Source: Desulfatibacillum sp. | GTDB taxonomy: Bacteria > Desulfobacterota > Desulfobacteria > Desulfobacterales > SpSt-501 | NCBI GenBank assembly: GCA_020725555.1 | Contig: DYEU01000016.1 | Location: 62,001 to 126,000 of the forward strand | Direction of reading: 5' to 3' | DNA: 64,000 nucleotides | Program-made: the position numbers and the translations under genes | The notes under the pieces: model-generated | What the model saw: the letters and a program-made list of their open reading frames with translations, nothing else | The model's database searches: none | What the model was told of the DNA's origin: nothing | In this document: positions 35,004 through 44,207 of the stretch, in pieces | How the letters are laid out: each line of letters begins with the position of its first letter | How positions within the stretch are numbered: the stretch's first letter is position 1

Positions 35004-37676
35004 GGCGTAGTGGAAGGGGATGAAGACCGTTCCTTGCACGGCGTTGGGCGAGACTTTCAGCCGCACGGTGATGCTCCCGCGGCGCGAGGCGACGCGGACG
35101 AGGCAGCCGTCGTCGAAGCCCAGGGCGCGGGCGTCCTCCAGGGAGATCTCGACGAAGCTCTCCGGGGCAAGCTCGTTCAACCCCTCGGTCTGGCCGGTCA
35201 TGGTGCGGGTGTGATACTGGGGCAGCACCCGGCCCGTGGTGAGGAAGAGGGGGTAGTCGGCGTCGGCCTCCTCGGCGGGCGGCCGGTAGTCGATCGCGTG
35301 GAAGACGCCTTTGCCGATCGTGAACTGCTCGCGGTGCAGGATCGGGGTCCCCGGGTGCTCCTCGTTGGGGCAGGGCCAGTGGAGGCCCTCCTCCTCGATC
35401 CGCGCGTAGGTGATCCCGGCGTAGGAGGGGGTGACGGCGCGGATCTCCTCGAAGATCGCCCGCTCGTCGGCGTAGGCGAGCGGCCGGCCCAGGCGGGCGG
35501 CGAGATCGCAGAGGATCTTCCAGTCGGCCCGCGCCTCGCCGGGGGGCTCGACCGCCTTGCGCACGCGCTGCACGCGGCGCTCGGTGTTGGAGAAGGTGCC
35601 CTCCTTCTCGGCGAAGCAGGCCGAGGGGAAGACGACGTGGGCGAGCTTCGCCGTTTCGGTGAGGAAGATGTCCTGCACGACGAGGAACTCGAGCCGGCGC
35701 AGGCTCTTTTCGACGTGGCCGAGATCGGCGTCGGAGACGGCCGGGTTCTCGCCGATGATGTAGAGCCCCTTGAGCTTGCCGGCGAGCGCGGCCGGCATCA
35801 TCTCCGTCACCTTCATCCCGGCGAAGGTGGGAAGGCGCCCCACCCCCCAGGCCGCGGCCATTTTTTTGCGCGCGTTCTCGTCGGCCACCTTCTGGTAGCC
35901 CGAGAAGACATCGGGCAGCGCGCCCATGTCGCAGGCGCCCTGGACGTTGTTCTGGCCGCGCAGCGGGTTCACCCCCGTCCCGGGTTTCCCGATGTGGCCG
36001 CAGAGCATGGCGAGGTTGGCGAGCGACTTCACGTTGTCCGTGCCCGTCGTGTGCTGGGTGATCCCCATGCAGTAGACGATGCTCGCGCGGCCGGCCCGGG
36101 CGTAGAGGCGGGCGGCCTCCGCCAGCTCGGCGGCCGGGATCCCCGTGATCTTCTCCACGGCCGCGGGGCTGTAGGCCTCGAGGGTTTTTTGGAGCGCCTC
36201 GAAGCCCGCCGTGCGCGCCTCCACGAACTCCCGGTTGTAGAGCCCCTCGGCGACGATCACGTGCATCATGCCGTTCAGCCAAGCGACGTCGGTCCCCGGC
36301 CGCGGCCTGAGCCAGCGCTCGGCGTAGCGGGCGATCACGATCCGCCGCGGGTCGACGACGATCAGCTTCTTCCCCTGGAGCACGACGGCGCGCTTGATGA
36401 AGGTCGAGATGACGGGGTGCGTCTCGGTCGTGTTCGAGCCGGTGACAAGGAAGAGGTCGGCTTCCTCGAGGTCCCCGATCGTGTTCGTCATCGCCCCGCT
36501 GCCGAAGGAGGCGGCCAGACCGGCCACCGTGGCGGAATGTCAGAGGCGGGCGCAGTGGTCGATGTGGTTCGTCTCGAGCACCGCGCGGGCGAACTTCTGG
36601 GCGACGTAGTTCTCCTCGTTCGTGATGCGCGCCGAGGAGAGAACCCCCAGGCTCTCGGGCCCGGATTTCTCCTTGATGGCCGTTAGCCTGCGGGCCGCCA
36701 GATCGAGCGCCTCCTCCCAGGAGGCCTCGCGGAAGGAGTCCCCCTCGCGGATGAGCGGCCGGGTGAGGCGCTCGGGCGAGGAGACGAAGTCGAAGCCGAA
36801 GCGGCCCTTGACGCAGAGGCTCCCCAGGTTGGGTTTCGCACCCTCGACCCCGGTCACCTTGACGATGCGGTTGTCCTTGACGTGGAGATCCTGCTGGCAG
36901 CCGACCCCGCAGTAGGCGCAGGTCGTGCGCACGCGGCGGGTCTCGCCGGGGCGGGCCGCGTTGCGGGCGTCCTTTTCGGTCAGCGCCCCCGTCGGGCAGG
37001 CCTGCACGCACTCGCCGCAGAAGACGCAGTCGGACTCGCGGTAGGGGCGGTCGCCGGCGGCGATGATCTTGGCCTTGGCCCCGCGGTAGCCGAAGTGGAT
37101 CGCCTGGTTCACCTGGATCTCGTTGCATGCCTGGACGCAGCGGCCGCAGAGGATGCAGCGGCCGAAATCGCGCACGATGAAGGGGTTCACGTCCTCGATC
37201 GGGTAGCGCGGCGGGGTCGGGCTGAAGCGGCCGCCGGTCACCCCGTAGCGCCAGGCGAGCTCCTGGAGGCGGCAGCCCCCCCAGGCGGGGCAGGGCTGGA
37301 CGTTGCCCCCGGCCTTCCGGAGGCGCGCGAGATAGTCGTCGTAGCTCTTGCCGTCCGAGCCCTTGACGAGGCAGTTGTGGTTCCCCGAGGCGAGAAGAAG
37401 CTGGAGAATGAGCTTGCGCGCCTCGATCACCTTCTCCGACTCGGTTGCGACCACCATGCGCGGGGCGGCCGGCATGGCGCAGGAGGCGACCAGCGCGCGC
37501 CCCCCCTGCACCTCGACCACGCACATGCGGCAGGCGCCGGTGGGGGCGGTGCGCTTCAGGTGGCAGAGGGTGGGGATGTCGATCCCGTTTCGCCGGGCGA
37601 CCTCGAGGATCGTCTCGCCCGGGGTGAACTCGAGCTCCTTGCCGTCGATCGTGAGGGTCTGCGTTTGCTGGCTCAT
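34905..37676 (-). CDS. fdhA: formate dehydrogenase alpha subunit, selenocysteine-containing
   Basis: A 923-residue molybdenum or tungsten formate dehydrogenase read through TGA at 36542-36540 as selenocysteine (residue 379), in the context HCARL-Sec-HSATVAGL, the exact place of the catalytic Sec or Cys. Domains in order: 2Fe-2S ferredoxin (about 1-80, with TLCHLKRTAPTGACRMCVVE); a His-Cys 4Fe-4S region; a double 4Fe-4S ferredoxin (CILCGRCVQAC and CVFCGECVQACP); the fourth cluster CAYCGVGC; then the bis-MGD catalytic domain. There is no Tat signal, so the enzyme is cytoplasmic, of the NAD- or ferredoxin-linked type. No beta subunit lies beside it. A SECIS hairpin follows the TGA and a strong promoter lies upstream. 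Confidence 0.95.
36510..36528 (-). promoter_or_regulatory. fdhA SECIS hairpin
   Basis: On the minus strand GGTGGCC, loop GGTCT, GGCCGCC: a 7-base stem with one G-U pair, starting 11 bases after the TGA. The GGUCU loop matches that of the E. coli fdhF element, with its GG 18 bases after the codon. Confidence 0.88.
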
Positions 37677-37730
37677 GGACGTCCTGGCGGGTTGGGGGTT
37701 TGCGGGACCAAGCCTTGGAAAGACCAGGGT

Positions 37731-37759
37731 TTTCTAACCAAGCCCCCCCGGTTTGTCAA
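37731..37759 (-). promoter_or_regulatory. sigma-70 promoter for fdhA
   Basis: On the minus strand a perfect TTGACA, a 17-base spacer, then TAGAAA. It ends 54 bases before the fdhA start codon. It is the best sigma-70 match in the window. Confidence 0.75.
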
Positions 37760-37915
37760 TCGCCGGCCGCAAAGCCGGCCAAGAACGCGTGTTCGGGCGG
37801 TGAGGGCGAGTCCGGAGACGCCTTGCCGCGACGGAAAACCCCGGTGGCGAGTTGTCGCCCCGGGGCTTGGTGCGGAGCTTCGGCCGCACCGGCCGCGGGC
37901 CGACGGCCGGGATCA

Positions 37916-37942
37916 TGATATGCAAATGGACGTCCCCTATTT
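37916..37942 (-). repeat. dispersed GGACGTCC repeat, inverted copy
   Basis: On the minus strand it reads ATAGGGGACGTCCATT followed by TGCATATCA, matching 23 of 26 positions of the copies at 55274 and 56681. It lies at the left edge of the AT-rich tadG-tadE stretch. Confidence 0.7.
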
Positions 37943-37980
37943 TGATGGAATTTATTTGATGGAATTTATGATGGAATTTA
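37942..37980. repeat. short tandem repeat at the tadG end
   Basis: Three head-to-tail units of TTGATGGAATTTA (period 13-14, the last slightly shortened), running into the tadG stop codon. Possibly a slippage product next to the dispersed repeat. Confidence 0.75.
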
Positions 37981-39249
37981 TTTAACCAGGACTGGAATTT
38001 CCGCTAAAATTCCAAAATTTTGACCACCGGTAAGCCCGATAGGTTTATGCATTGTACATGACGGTTTAAAGTATACAGTTTTGGATCCATAGCCATATGT
38101 GTTTGAACCAAATTTATTATTCCAGTAAGCAGGTTGTCCATCGGGGAGCTTAAGATTAAAGTGATCGACAAAATGATTCCAGTTTGATTTTCGATTTTCT
38201 TCCGTGTCTGGCGTAAGTGGCGCTTTCCAGTTATCCATTTTCACAGGGACATTTTCAAATTTCGGGTCCTTTCCGCTTGAGGTAATCCAAACCACTTCAA
38301 TATTTACAGCCCCAACTACATTCTCGCACGATTGCACTTTGATATCCGAACCACATTCAATAACCGGGAGGGTTAGTCGCCAACTTGTTGTTCTCTCTGG
38401 ATATGCGTTTCTGTTATTTTTTAAATTTGGTGACCAACATTCCCTCAAGTCTTGAAAGCTACTTTCTAGAACACCATTGGTCGCCATTAAAGGGCTCCCG
38501 AAAACTATTGGATTCGCGTTACCCTTACAAATGCTTCGGCTCACCGTATTAGCCGAGGCCGCACCACTGCATGAAGTCGGCTGTTCAAAATTTGTCCAAC
38601 CAGCTGTATCACCTGTATCGGACAACATCCTTCCCACATTGCACACGTAGTCTTCTCCTGACAACAAAGCTTCTCTACAAATAGCGATTGGTTGGTCCGC
38701 CCCAAATGGCGGAAGTGTCCCAGCAAATCCTATATAGGCTACAGCAGTTGCTTCAATGACAAACCCTGGTATGCCAAAAATTCTAGCAAAAAACGGCTGC
38801 GCAGGTTGATTATCAACAGTTTTACGCGTAGTGATCACCCTAATAGCATTAATAAAATCAATATTTGTATCTAAAGCGGCCGTACTAACGTTGACCAAGG
38901 ATACAGGCTCTAAAGAAGGATTTGGAGTAAAAGTGCGAGTTGAAAAACTCCAATGGCCTCGTTCGATGCTTTTAACTTGCACCGCTGCCTTTTCGCTAAA
39001 ATTTTGATTGACGTAATCGAGTGCCATGGCGTTTGCACCGGGGTTTACTGAAGTGCCATCGTTTATATACAAAACCTGCGCACCAGCCAACGCACCGGCA
39101 TCAGCTGCATTTTGAAGTTCCCCTTTCACTATATAGAGGTATCCCAAATCTATTGCAATTGCAGCAACGCCCAATAATGCAATAATTGAAATGGCTACGA
39201 TAACTATAGCTACTCCGTTTTGATTAAAAATTAGTTTTATGTTTTTCAT
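37978..39249 (-). CDS. tadG: Tad pilus pseudopilin-like protein TadG
   Basis: A 423-residue protein with one N-terminal hydrophobic helix (GVAIVIVAISIIALLGVAAIAIDL split around residues 12-36) and the TadG/Tad motif YIVKGELQNAADAGALAGAQ right after it. A long, cysteine-containing extracellular part follows. TadG-like proteins are membrane-anchored components at the base or tip of Flp pili. The gene is markedly richer in A and T than its neighbours, and its codon choice (AAA, ATT, GAT) is unlike theirs, as in tadE. It is the last gene of the locus. Confidence 0.82.
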   Translation of the reverse strand: MKNIKLIFNQNGVAIVIVAISIIALLGVAAIAIDLGYLYIVKGELQNAADAGALAGAQVLYINDGTSVNPGANAMALDYVNQNFSEKAAVQVKSIERGHWSFSTRTFTPNPSLEPVSLVNVSTAALDTNIDFINAIRVITTRKTVDNQPAQPFFARIFGIPGFVIEATAVAYIGFAGTLPPFGADQPIAICREALLSGEDYVCNVGRMLSDTGDTAGWTNFEQPTSCSGAASANTVSRSICKGNANPIVFGSPLMATNGVLESSFQDLRECWSPNLKNNRNAYPERTTSWRLTLPVIECGSDIKVQSCENVVGAVNIEVVWITSSGKDPKFENVPVKMDNWKAPLTPDTEENRKSNWNHFVDHFNLKLPDGQPAYWNNKFGSNTYGYGSKTVYFKPSCTMHKPIGLTGGQNFGILAEIPVLVK

Positions 39250-39256
39250 CGCCGAA

Positions 39257-39715
39257 TCACTCCATTCGCATTTGGGTCGATGCTTCTAAATTAATTTCAC
39301 CTGGTAACGCAACGCCCGCGGCACTTACCAAACCTGAAATGACATTAAAAACCAAGAACTGATATGGATACACGATATTCACACTGAGCAACGTTCCTCT
39401 CTGCCGCGGTTCAGGGGGACTAATGGTGATTTTCGCATTTTTATCACCAAAAGATATTAAATGATTGGATAGATATTTATTGACCTCTTCTTCGATTTCA
39501 GCATCTTTCAACGGGGCATAGGAGGGCGTGCCTGTAGAGGTATCAACATTATACACAACTCCTCTTCGCGCCCCCTCTCTGCTTGCGTTTGTGATCATCG
39601 CTTTGTTATACATTATCAAGCCGAATTCTATTACCCCGAACAACATAAGCAGTAGAATCGGCAAAATAATTGCGAACTCTACAATGGTGGCTCCTTTTTG
39701 GTCACGCCAACACAT
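39257..39715 (-). CDS. tadE: TadE-like pilus pseudopilin
   Basis: A 152-residue TadE-family pseudopilin. The N-terminal QKGATIVEFAIILPILLLML (with Glu at position 5 after the Gly cut site) and the following ASREGARRGV are characteristic. TadE is processed by the prepilin peptidase and needed for pilus assembly. Like tadG it is AT-rich compared with the rest of the locus. It lies seven bases before tadG. Confidence 0.88.
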   Translation of the reverse strand: MCWRDQKGATIVEFAIILPILLLMLFGVIEFGLIMYNKAMITNASREGARRGVVYNVDTSTGTPSYAPLKDAEIEEEVNKYLSNHLISFGDKNAKITISPPEPRQRGTLLSVNIVYPYQFLVFNVISGLVSAAGVALPGEINLEASTQMRME

Positions 39716-39745
39716 CGTATTTCCTCCCCAACTTTTTATGGCTTC

Positions 39746-41248
39746 TTATCCTCCAACACGGTTTCCTATTGATTTAGGTTTGCCCCAATACAGGGCTTGA
39801 TTTTTCTCAACCAGGTCTCTACCGATCAGCAAACGTATATTGCTGCCCATGCTCTCGAGCTCATACAGCTCGGCATCGGCCGAAATCTCGGGGAGCGCCG
39901 CGAGCACGCGGCGGGCCTCGGCCAGGTTCTCGCCGTAGTAGAAGATCTTGGTGTGGTAGTGGTCGAAGGAGTGCGCATCCATCACGCGGACGACCTGGAA
40001 ACCCAGGCGGCGAAGGTGCGCGGCCACGCGCGCGGCGGCGCCCTTGACGCCGTTGCCGTTTGCGACCTCGACCGCGACGATCCCCTCTTCGGCCGTGCGG
40101 CGGGGCTCGGGGGCGATCTGCCAGCCGGCCTGCGCCGCGCTCGCGGCAACGAGGATCCGCTCCTCGTGCTCCTCCGGGTCGACCCGGGTGGCGAGCTCGG
40201 CCCGCGGCGGGGCGATCGCTTTCAGCTCGCGAACGACGGGCTGGGGGTCGTAGCCGATCGCCGCAGCCGGCGGTTTTTTCGGCGTTTGCGGCTCGAGGGC
40301 GAGCGCGGAGACGGCGTAGGTCCGCCCGGCCTCCTCGGCCGCGACCGCCCGCTCGGCCCCGGCCGGCGGGGAAACGAGTGCCGCGGCAGGGATCACCTCG
40401 ATCCCCGGCGCCGATTCGGCCGCAGGCTGCGCCTCCCCCTTGCCCAGGTTTCGGTTGATCAAACGGAAGCGCGCCACGGGGTCGACGCCCGGGCTTGCCG
40501 CGCGCTCAAGCGGCAGAAGATCCGGCAGGGAAGGGGCCTCGCGGGCGGCCGGGTCCGCCTGCCCGGGGGTCGGCCTTGCGCGCAGCGCGGCGATCACGCG
40601 CTCGGCCTCGTCCCCCCGGCCGAGGTCCCTGAGCACGCGGGCGAGGCGTTTTTCGGCGTTTTCGGCCGTGTCGAGCGCTGCGAACTGGGCGCGCGCCTCC
40701 TCGTATCGGCCTTCCCTCGCCAGCGCGAGGCCCAGGTTGTTCCGGTAGCGCGGCTCGTTTCCGTTGCGGGCGATCGCCTGCTCGAAGGCCTCGATCGCCT
40801 GCCTGACGTCGCCGCGCAGGAGGTGGGAGTAGCCCAGGTTGTTGTAGGCGTAGTCGAGCGTGGGGTCGATCCTGAGGGCGAGCCGGTAGTACTCGATCGC
40901 CGCCTCGTGGTCGCCCAGGTTGTCGAAGGAGACCCCTATCGCGTTGTAGGCCTTGGGGTTTCCCGGGCTGCGCAGCAGCGACTGCTTCAGCTCGTCGATC
41001 GCGAGCTGGTGCCGGGAGTGCTGCTGGAAGTAGAGCGCGAGCTGGTAGTGGGCCTCGGCCTCGCCGTCCACCCGGCGGACCGAGGCGGCGAACTTGCGGA
41101 TCTCGGCCTCGGAGAGGGGGTCGGGCCGCGCGTCGCGCGGCGAGATCCGGCTCTCCTCGGTCGCCGCCTCGCGCGTGTGGCACCCGGCGAGCGGGAGCGC
41201 CGCCAAGAGAGCCGCCGCCAGGAAAGCCGCCGTCCGCATCGTCTTCAT
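39746..41248 (-). CDS. TPR lipoprotein with LytR C-terminal domain
   Basis: A 500-residue lipoprotein (lipobox LPLAGC near residue 23). TPR repeats cover about residues 65-220 (AYNAIGVSFDNLGDHEAAIEYYRLAL and similar). After a Pro/Ala-rich linker comes a LytR_C domain (VAVEVANGNGVKGAAARVAAHL through RLLIGRDL). The TPR part resembles TadD, the lipoprotein that assists secretin assembly. The LytR_C part is more often found on cell-wall enzymes, and its presence here is unusual. The last ~30 codons are AT-rich, so the composition boundary of the tadE-tadG stretch falls inside this gene near 39840. Confidence 0.8.
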   Translation of the reverse strand: MKTMRTAAFLAAALLAALPLAGCHTREAATEESRISPRDARPDPLSEAEIRKFAASVRRVDGEAEAHYQLALYFQQHSRHQLAIDELKQSLLRSPGNPKAYNAIGVSFDNLGDHEAAIEYYRLALRIDPTLDYAYNNLGYSHLLRGDVRQAIEAFEQAIARNGNEPRYRNNLGLALAREGRYEEARAQFAALDTAENAEKRLARVLRDLGRGDEAERVIAALRARPTPGQADPAAREAPSLPDLLPLERAASPGVDPVARFRLINRNLGKGEAQPAAESAPGIEVIPAAALVSPPAGAERAVAAEEAGRTYAVSALALEPQTPKKPPAAAIGYDPQPVVRELKAIAPPRAELATRVDPEEHEERILVAASAAQAGWQIAPEPRRTAEEGIVAVEVANGNGVKGAAARVAAHLRRLGFQVVRVMDAHSFDHYHTKIFYYGENLAEARRVLAALPEISADAELYELESMGSNIRLLIGRDLVEKNQALYWGKPKSIGNRVGG

Positions 41249-41257
41249 GCCGTCCTC

Positions 41258-42223
41258 CTAGCGCGTGAGCGCGAGCGCCTTGGCGCGCTTCAAGTTCTCG
41301 GCCGCCCGGGCGTAGTACTCGGGCTCGAGGGCGATCGCGCGCTCGAAGCTCTTCACCGCCTCGGCGTACATCCCCTTTTCGAGGTAGATGCAGCCCAGGT
41401 TGTTGTGGGCGTGGGCCTCGCCGCCCGCCAGGCGAAAGGCCTCGAAGGCCTCCTCGAAGCGGCCGAGGTTCCCGTAGGCGAGCCCCAGGTTGTTGAAGAC
41501 CTTGCTTTCGCGAAAGTTCCTGCGGATCGCCTTGGCGAAGGCGTCGATTGCGGCCTCGTGGTGCCCCGCGGTCAGGCAGGAGACCCCGAGGTTGTTGTAG
41601 AGGAAGCCTTCGTTGGGCGCGATGGCGATCGCGCTCGTGTACTCGAGGATCGCCTGCTCGAAGTCGCCCTTGCGGTCGGCGATCGCCCCGAGGGTGTTGT
41701 AGGCCTTCCAGAGCCGGTGGTTGAGGGCGAGCGCCTTGCGCAGGTGGCGCTCGGCCTGCATCAGGTCGCCGGCCTGGAAATAGGCCCTGCCCAAGCCCTC
41801 GTGGGCGAGCTCGAATTTGGGGTCCTTTTTCAGGACCGCCTCGAACTGACGGATCGCGTCGTCGTTTCGCCCGCCCAGAAGAAGGGCCAGGCCTTTCTTG
41901 TATTCGAGCCCGAGGCTCTCGGGTTTCAGCCGCAGGGCCTTCTCGTAGTTCACGTAGGCGAGGTAGAGGTTCCCGCGGGCGAGAAGCCCGTCGCCCATGC
42001 GCTCGTACTCCTCGGCGGTGGGCTCGGGGAGCTGCCGCGTCGTCTCGGAGACGAGGGGGGCCTGCTCGGCGGCAAGCGCCGGGTTCTTCTCGTCCGCCCC
42101 GCCCGACTCGATCGCCACCTTGAAGCCCTTTCCGCCGCAGCCCGCAAGGAGGAAGGCCGCGCACGCGAGGGCCGCGAAGACCGCCGCCGCCCCCCGCTTT
42201 CGAATGCCCGCCTGTCCCGCCAT
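41258..42223 (-). CDS. tadD: TPR lipoprotein, TadD-like
   Basis: A 321-residue lipoprotein (lipobox LLAGC near residue 27) consisting mostly of TPR repeats from about residue 75 to the end (YNTLGAIADRKGDFEQAI and LYNNLGVSCLTAGHHEAAI). TadD is an outer-membrane lipoprotein required for secretin stability in Tad systems. The start at 42223 has AGGAG 9 bases upstream; the frame is open further but covers the tadC gene. A second TPR lipoprotein follows after nine bases. Confidence 0.8.
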   Translation of the reverse strand: MAGQAGIRKRGAAAVFAALACAAFLLAGCGGKGFKVAIESGGADEKNPALAAEQAPLVSETTRQLPEPTAEEYERMGDGLLARGNLYLAYVNYEKALRLKPESLGLEYKKGLALLLGGRNDDAIRQFEAVLKKDPKFELAHEGLGRAYFQAGDLMQAERHLRKALALNHRLWKAYNTLGAIADRKGDFEQAILEYTSAIAIAPNEGFLYNNLGVSCLTAGHHEAAIDAFAKAIRRNFRESKVFNNLGLAYGNLGRFEEAFEAFRLAGGEAHAHNNLGCIYLEKGMYAEAVKSFERAIALEPEYYARAAENLKRAKALALTR

Positions 42224-42234
42224 CGGCGAATCTC

Positions 42235-43212
42235 CTATCGGGCGAACGCGCCCTTGATGAGCACGCGGTAGATGTTGATCGCGGCCGGCCCCAGGATCAC
42301 GAGAAAGAGCGAAGGAAAGATGCAGAAGAGCAGCGGGAGCACCATCTTCACCGGCAGCTTCGCCGCCAGCTCCTCGGCCTTCTGGTAGCGCTGGGTGCGG
42401 TAGGAGTCGGCGTAGACCCGCAGGGCGTCGGCCATGCTCGTCCCGAACTTGTCGGTCTGGATGAGGAGGGTGGAGAGGCTGCGGATCTCCTCCAGGTTGG
42501 TCCGCTCGGCGAGGTGCCGCAGCGCATCGACCCGCTTCTTCCCCGCACGGAGCTCGAGGTTCATGAAGTGCAGCTCGTCGGCGAGCTCGGGGCTTCCGAG
42601 CCGGAGCTCCTGGGAGACCTTGTTCACCGCCGCATCGAGCCCCATGCCGGCCTCGACGCAGATGACGAGGAGATCGAGCGCGTCGGGGAGCGCGCGCAGG
42701 ATCTTCTCCCTGCGGCGCTCGGCCCTCTGGCGGATGACGAGGTCGGGGAGGTAGAAGCCGAGCAGCGCAAGCCCCACGGCGAGGGTCAAGGTCGCGGGGT
42801 AGCTCAGCGCCCCGAAGGCGAGCGCGCGCAGCAGAAGGAAGAGGGCCGGGAAGAAGACCGTGAGGACGATCTTGATCCCCCAGTGCACGGCGAGCGCGTT
42901 CTCGTAGCGGATCCCCGCCCGCAGGAACTTGAGCCGCGAGGCGGAGTACTCCTCGAGCGAGGGCTCGGGCGCGGCCTTGCGGCCGATTCGGGAGAAAAGC
43001 CCAAGGAGCGCGGAGGGCTTTTTCTCCGTTTCCTTCTCCTCCTCGTAGGCCGCGGGCTCGACGTAGACCCCGCCGCCCCGGATCTTGCCCACGAGCTGCC
43101 GCCTGAGGGCGCGCTGGCGCAGGGCCTGGGTCACCCCGAGGCAGAAGAGAAAGATCGCAAGAAAGAAGGCGAGGCTTGCGAGAAGGGGCTGGTTGTCGAG
43201 GAGCAGACCCAT
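42235..43212 (-). CDS. tadC: Tad pilus platform protein TadC
   Basis: A 325-residue inner-membrane protein with a T2SSF domain (about residues 165-290, ALPDALDLLVICVEAGMGLD) and four membrane helices, one near the N-terminus, two in the middle and one at the end. TadC and TadB form the platform for the TadA ATPase. It lies 12 bases after tadB. Confidence 0.93.
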   Translation of the reverse strand: MGLLLDNQPLLASLAFFLAIFLFCLGVTQALRQRALRRQLVGKIRGGGVYVEPAAYEEEKETEKKPSALLGLFSRIGRKAAPEPSLEEYSASRLKFLRAGIRYENALAVHWGIKIVLTVFFPALFLLLRALAFGALSYPATLTLAVGLALLGFYLPDLVIRQRAERRREKILRALPDALDLLVICVEAGMGLDAAVNKVSQELRLGSPELADELHFMNLELRAGKKRVDALRHLAERTNLEEIRSLSTLLIQTDKFGTSMADALRVYADSYRTQRYQKAEELAAKLPVKMVLPLLFCIFPSLFLVILGPAAINIYRVLIKGAFAR

Positions 43213-43224
43213 CGTTCCTCCGTG

Positions 43225-44196
43225 TCAGACCTCGATCGTGACCATGCGCTTCAGGATCACGATCCCGAGACCCAAAAAGACGAGCGCCAGGAGCAGGAGA
43301 AGCCTTCCGAAGGGCTCGAGCACCAGGGGCGCGAGGTAGCCGGGGTTGGTCAGCCAGATCCAGCCGGCGACCAGGAAGGGGAGCGCCACCAGGATCACGG
43401 CCGAGATCCGCCCCTCGGCCGAGAGGACCTTCACTTTGCCCTGGAACTTGAACTTCTCGCGGATGAGGTTCGCAAGCGTCTGGATCAGCTCGGCCAGGTT
43501 GCCCCCGGTCTCGCGCTGCAGGATCACGCCCATCGCGAAGTACTTGATCTCCTCGCACTCGACGCGCCGGGTGAGGTTCTTCAGGGCCTCGGGGACGCTC
43601 ACCCCGAAGTTGATCTCCTCGAGCATCTCGGCGAACTCGGTCCCCAGCGGGTCGTCGAACTCCTCGGCCGCCATGGCGATCCCGCCCGAGAAGGCATGGC
43701 CCGCCTTGAGGGCGCGGGCGACGAGATCGAGCGCATCGGGCATCTGCTTCTTGAACTTCTCGGTGCGGAGCCTGCGCTGCCGCACCAGGAGGACGTAGGG
43801 GACGGCGGCACAGAGGAGCGCAAGGAGCAGGGCGCCCGCCGGGTTGTTCATGAGCCGCCCGCCCAGGAGCAGGCCGATCAGCGCCAGAAAGAGGGCGAGC
43901 AGCAGATGGAACCCCACGGGGTAGCGCGAGTTCGCCTGGATGACGAGGCGGTCGAGGGCCTCGACCCCGGGGATCCGCGCAAGAAGCGCGTTGAAAAAGG
44001 GAACGCCGCTGTAGAGCCGTTTCTTGAGGATCTCGGTCCCCTCGGCGCCCGCCGCCTCGACGTAGGCGTATTTCCGGAGGCGCCGCCGGATCTTCATGCG
44101 CTGGGCGGCGCGCAGGTGGCGCACCCCGTAGATCGCAAGCTGGATCACGAGCACCGCCCCCAGAAAGATCCCCACCCCCACGAGCCAGAGCTCCAT
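43225..44196 (-). CDS. tadB: Tad pilus platform protein TadB
   Basis: A 323-residue inner-membrane protein of the T2SSF superfamily, with an N-terminal helix, a helix pair near residues 95-140, the DALDLVARALKAGHAFSGGI segment and a C-terminal helix pair. It pairs with TadC. The gene lies 11 bases after tadA and 12 before tadC, in the usual A-B-C order. Confidence 0.93.
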   Translation of the reverse strand: MELWLVGVGIFLGAVLVIQLAIYGVRHLRAAQRMKIRRRLRKYAYVEAAGAEGTEILKKRLYSGVPFFNALLARIPGVEALDRLVIQANSRYPVGFHLLLALFLALIGLLLGGRLMNNPAGALLLALLCAAVPYVLLVRQRRLRTEKFKKQMPDALDLVARALKAGHAFSGGIAMAAEEFDDPLGTEFAEMLEEINFGVSVPEALKNLTRRVECEEIKYFAMGVILQRETGGNLAELIQTLANLIREKFKFQGKVKVLSAEGRISAVILVALPFLVAGWIWLTNPGYLAPLVLEPFGRLLLLLALVFLGLGIVILKRMVTIEV

Positions 44197-44207
44197 CGCG
44201 TCCCCCT

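Larger units (their letters stand above)
37677..37977. other. intergenic region between fdhA and the Tad locus
   Basis: About 300 bases without a gene. It holds the fdhA promoter, a GC-rich hairpin (CCGGCC at 37889-37894 with GGCCGG at 37905-37910), an inverted copy of a dispersed repeat (37916-37942) and a short tandem repeat up to the tadG stop. Base composition drops sharply in GC at about 37920. Confidence 0.7.

Noticed and set aside
36540-36542. Stop codon splitting fdhA into two genes
   Set aside because: It stands exactly at the catalytic Sec position of formate dehydrogenases and is followed by a strong SECIS hairpin.
37889-37910. GC hairpin beyond the tadG end as terminator of the Tad locus
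   Set aside because: A 6-base stem with a 10-base loop and no T-run on the minus strand; not convincing as a terminator.
36882-37985. Plus-strand frame opposite fdhA running into the intergenic region
   Set aside because: Shadow of fdhA; residue composition is Gly/Ala/Leu-rich without domain features.
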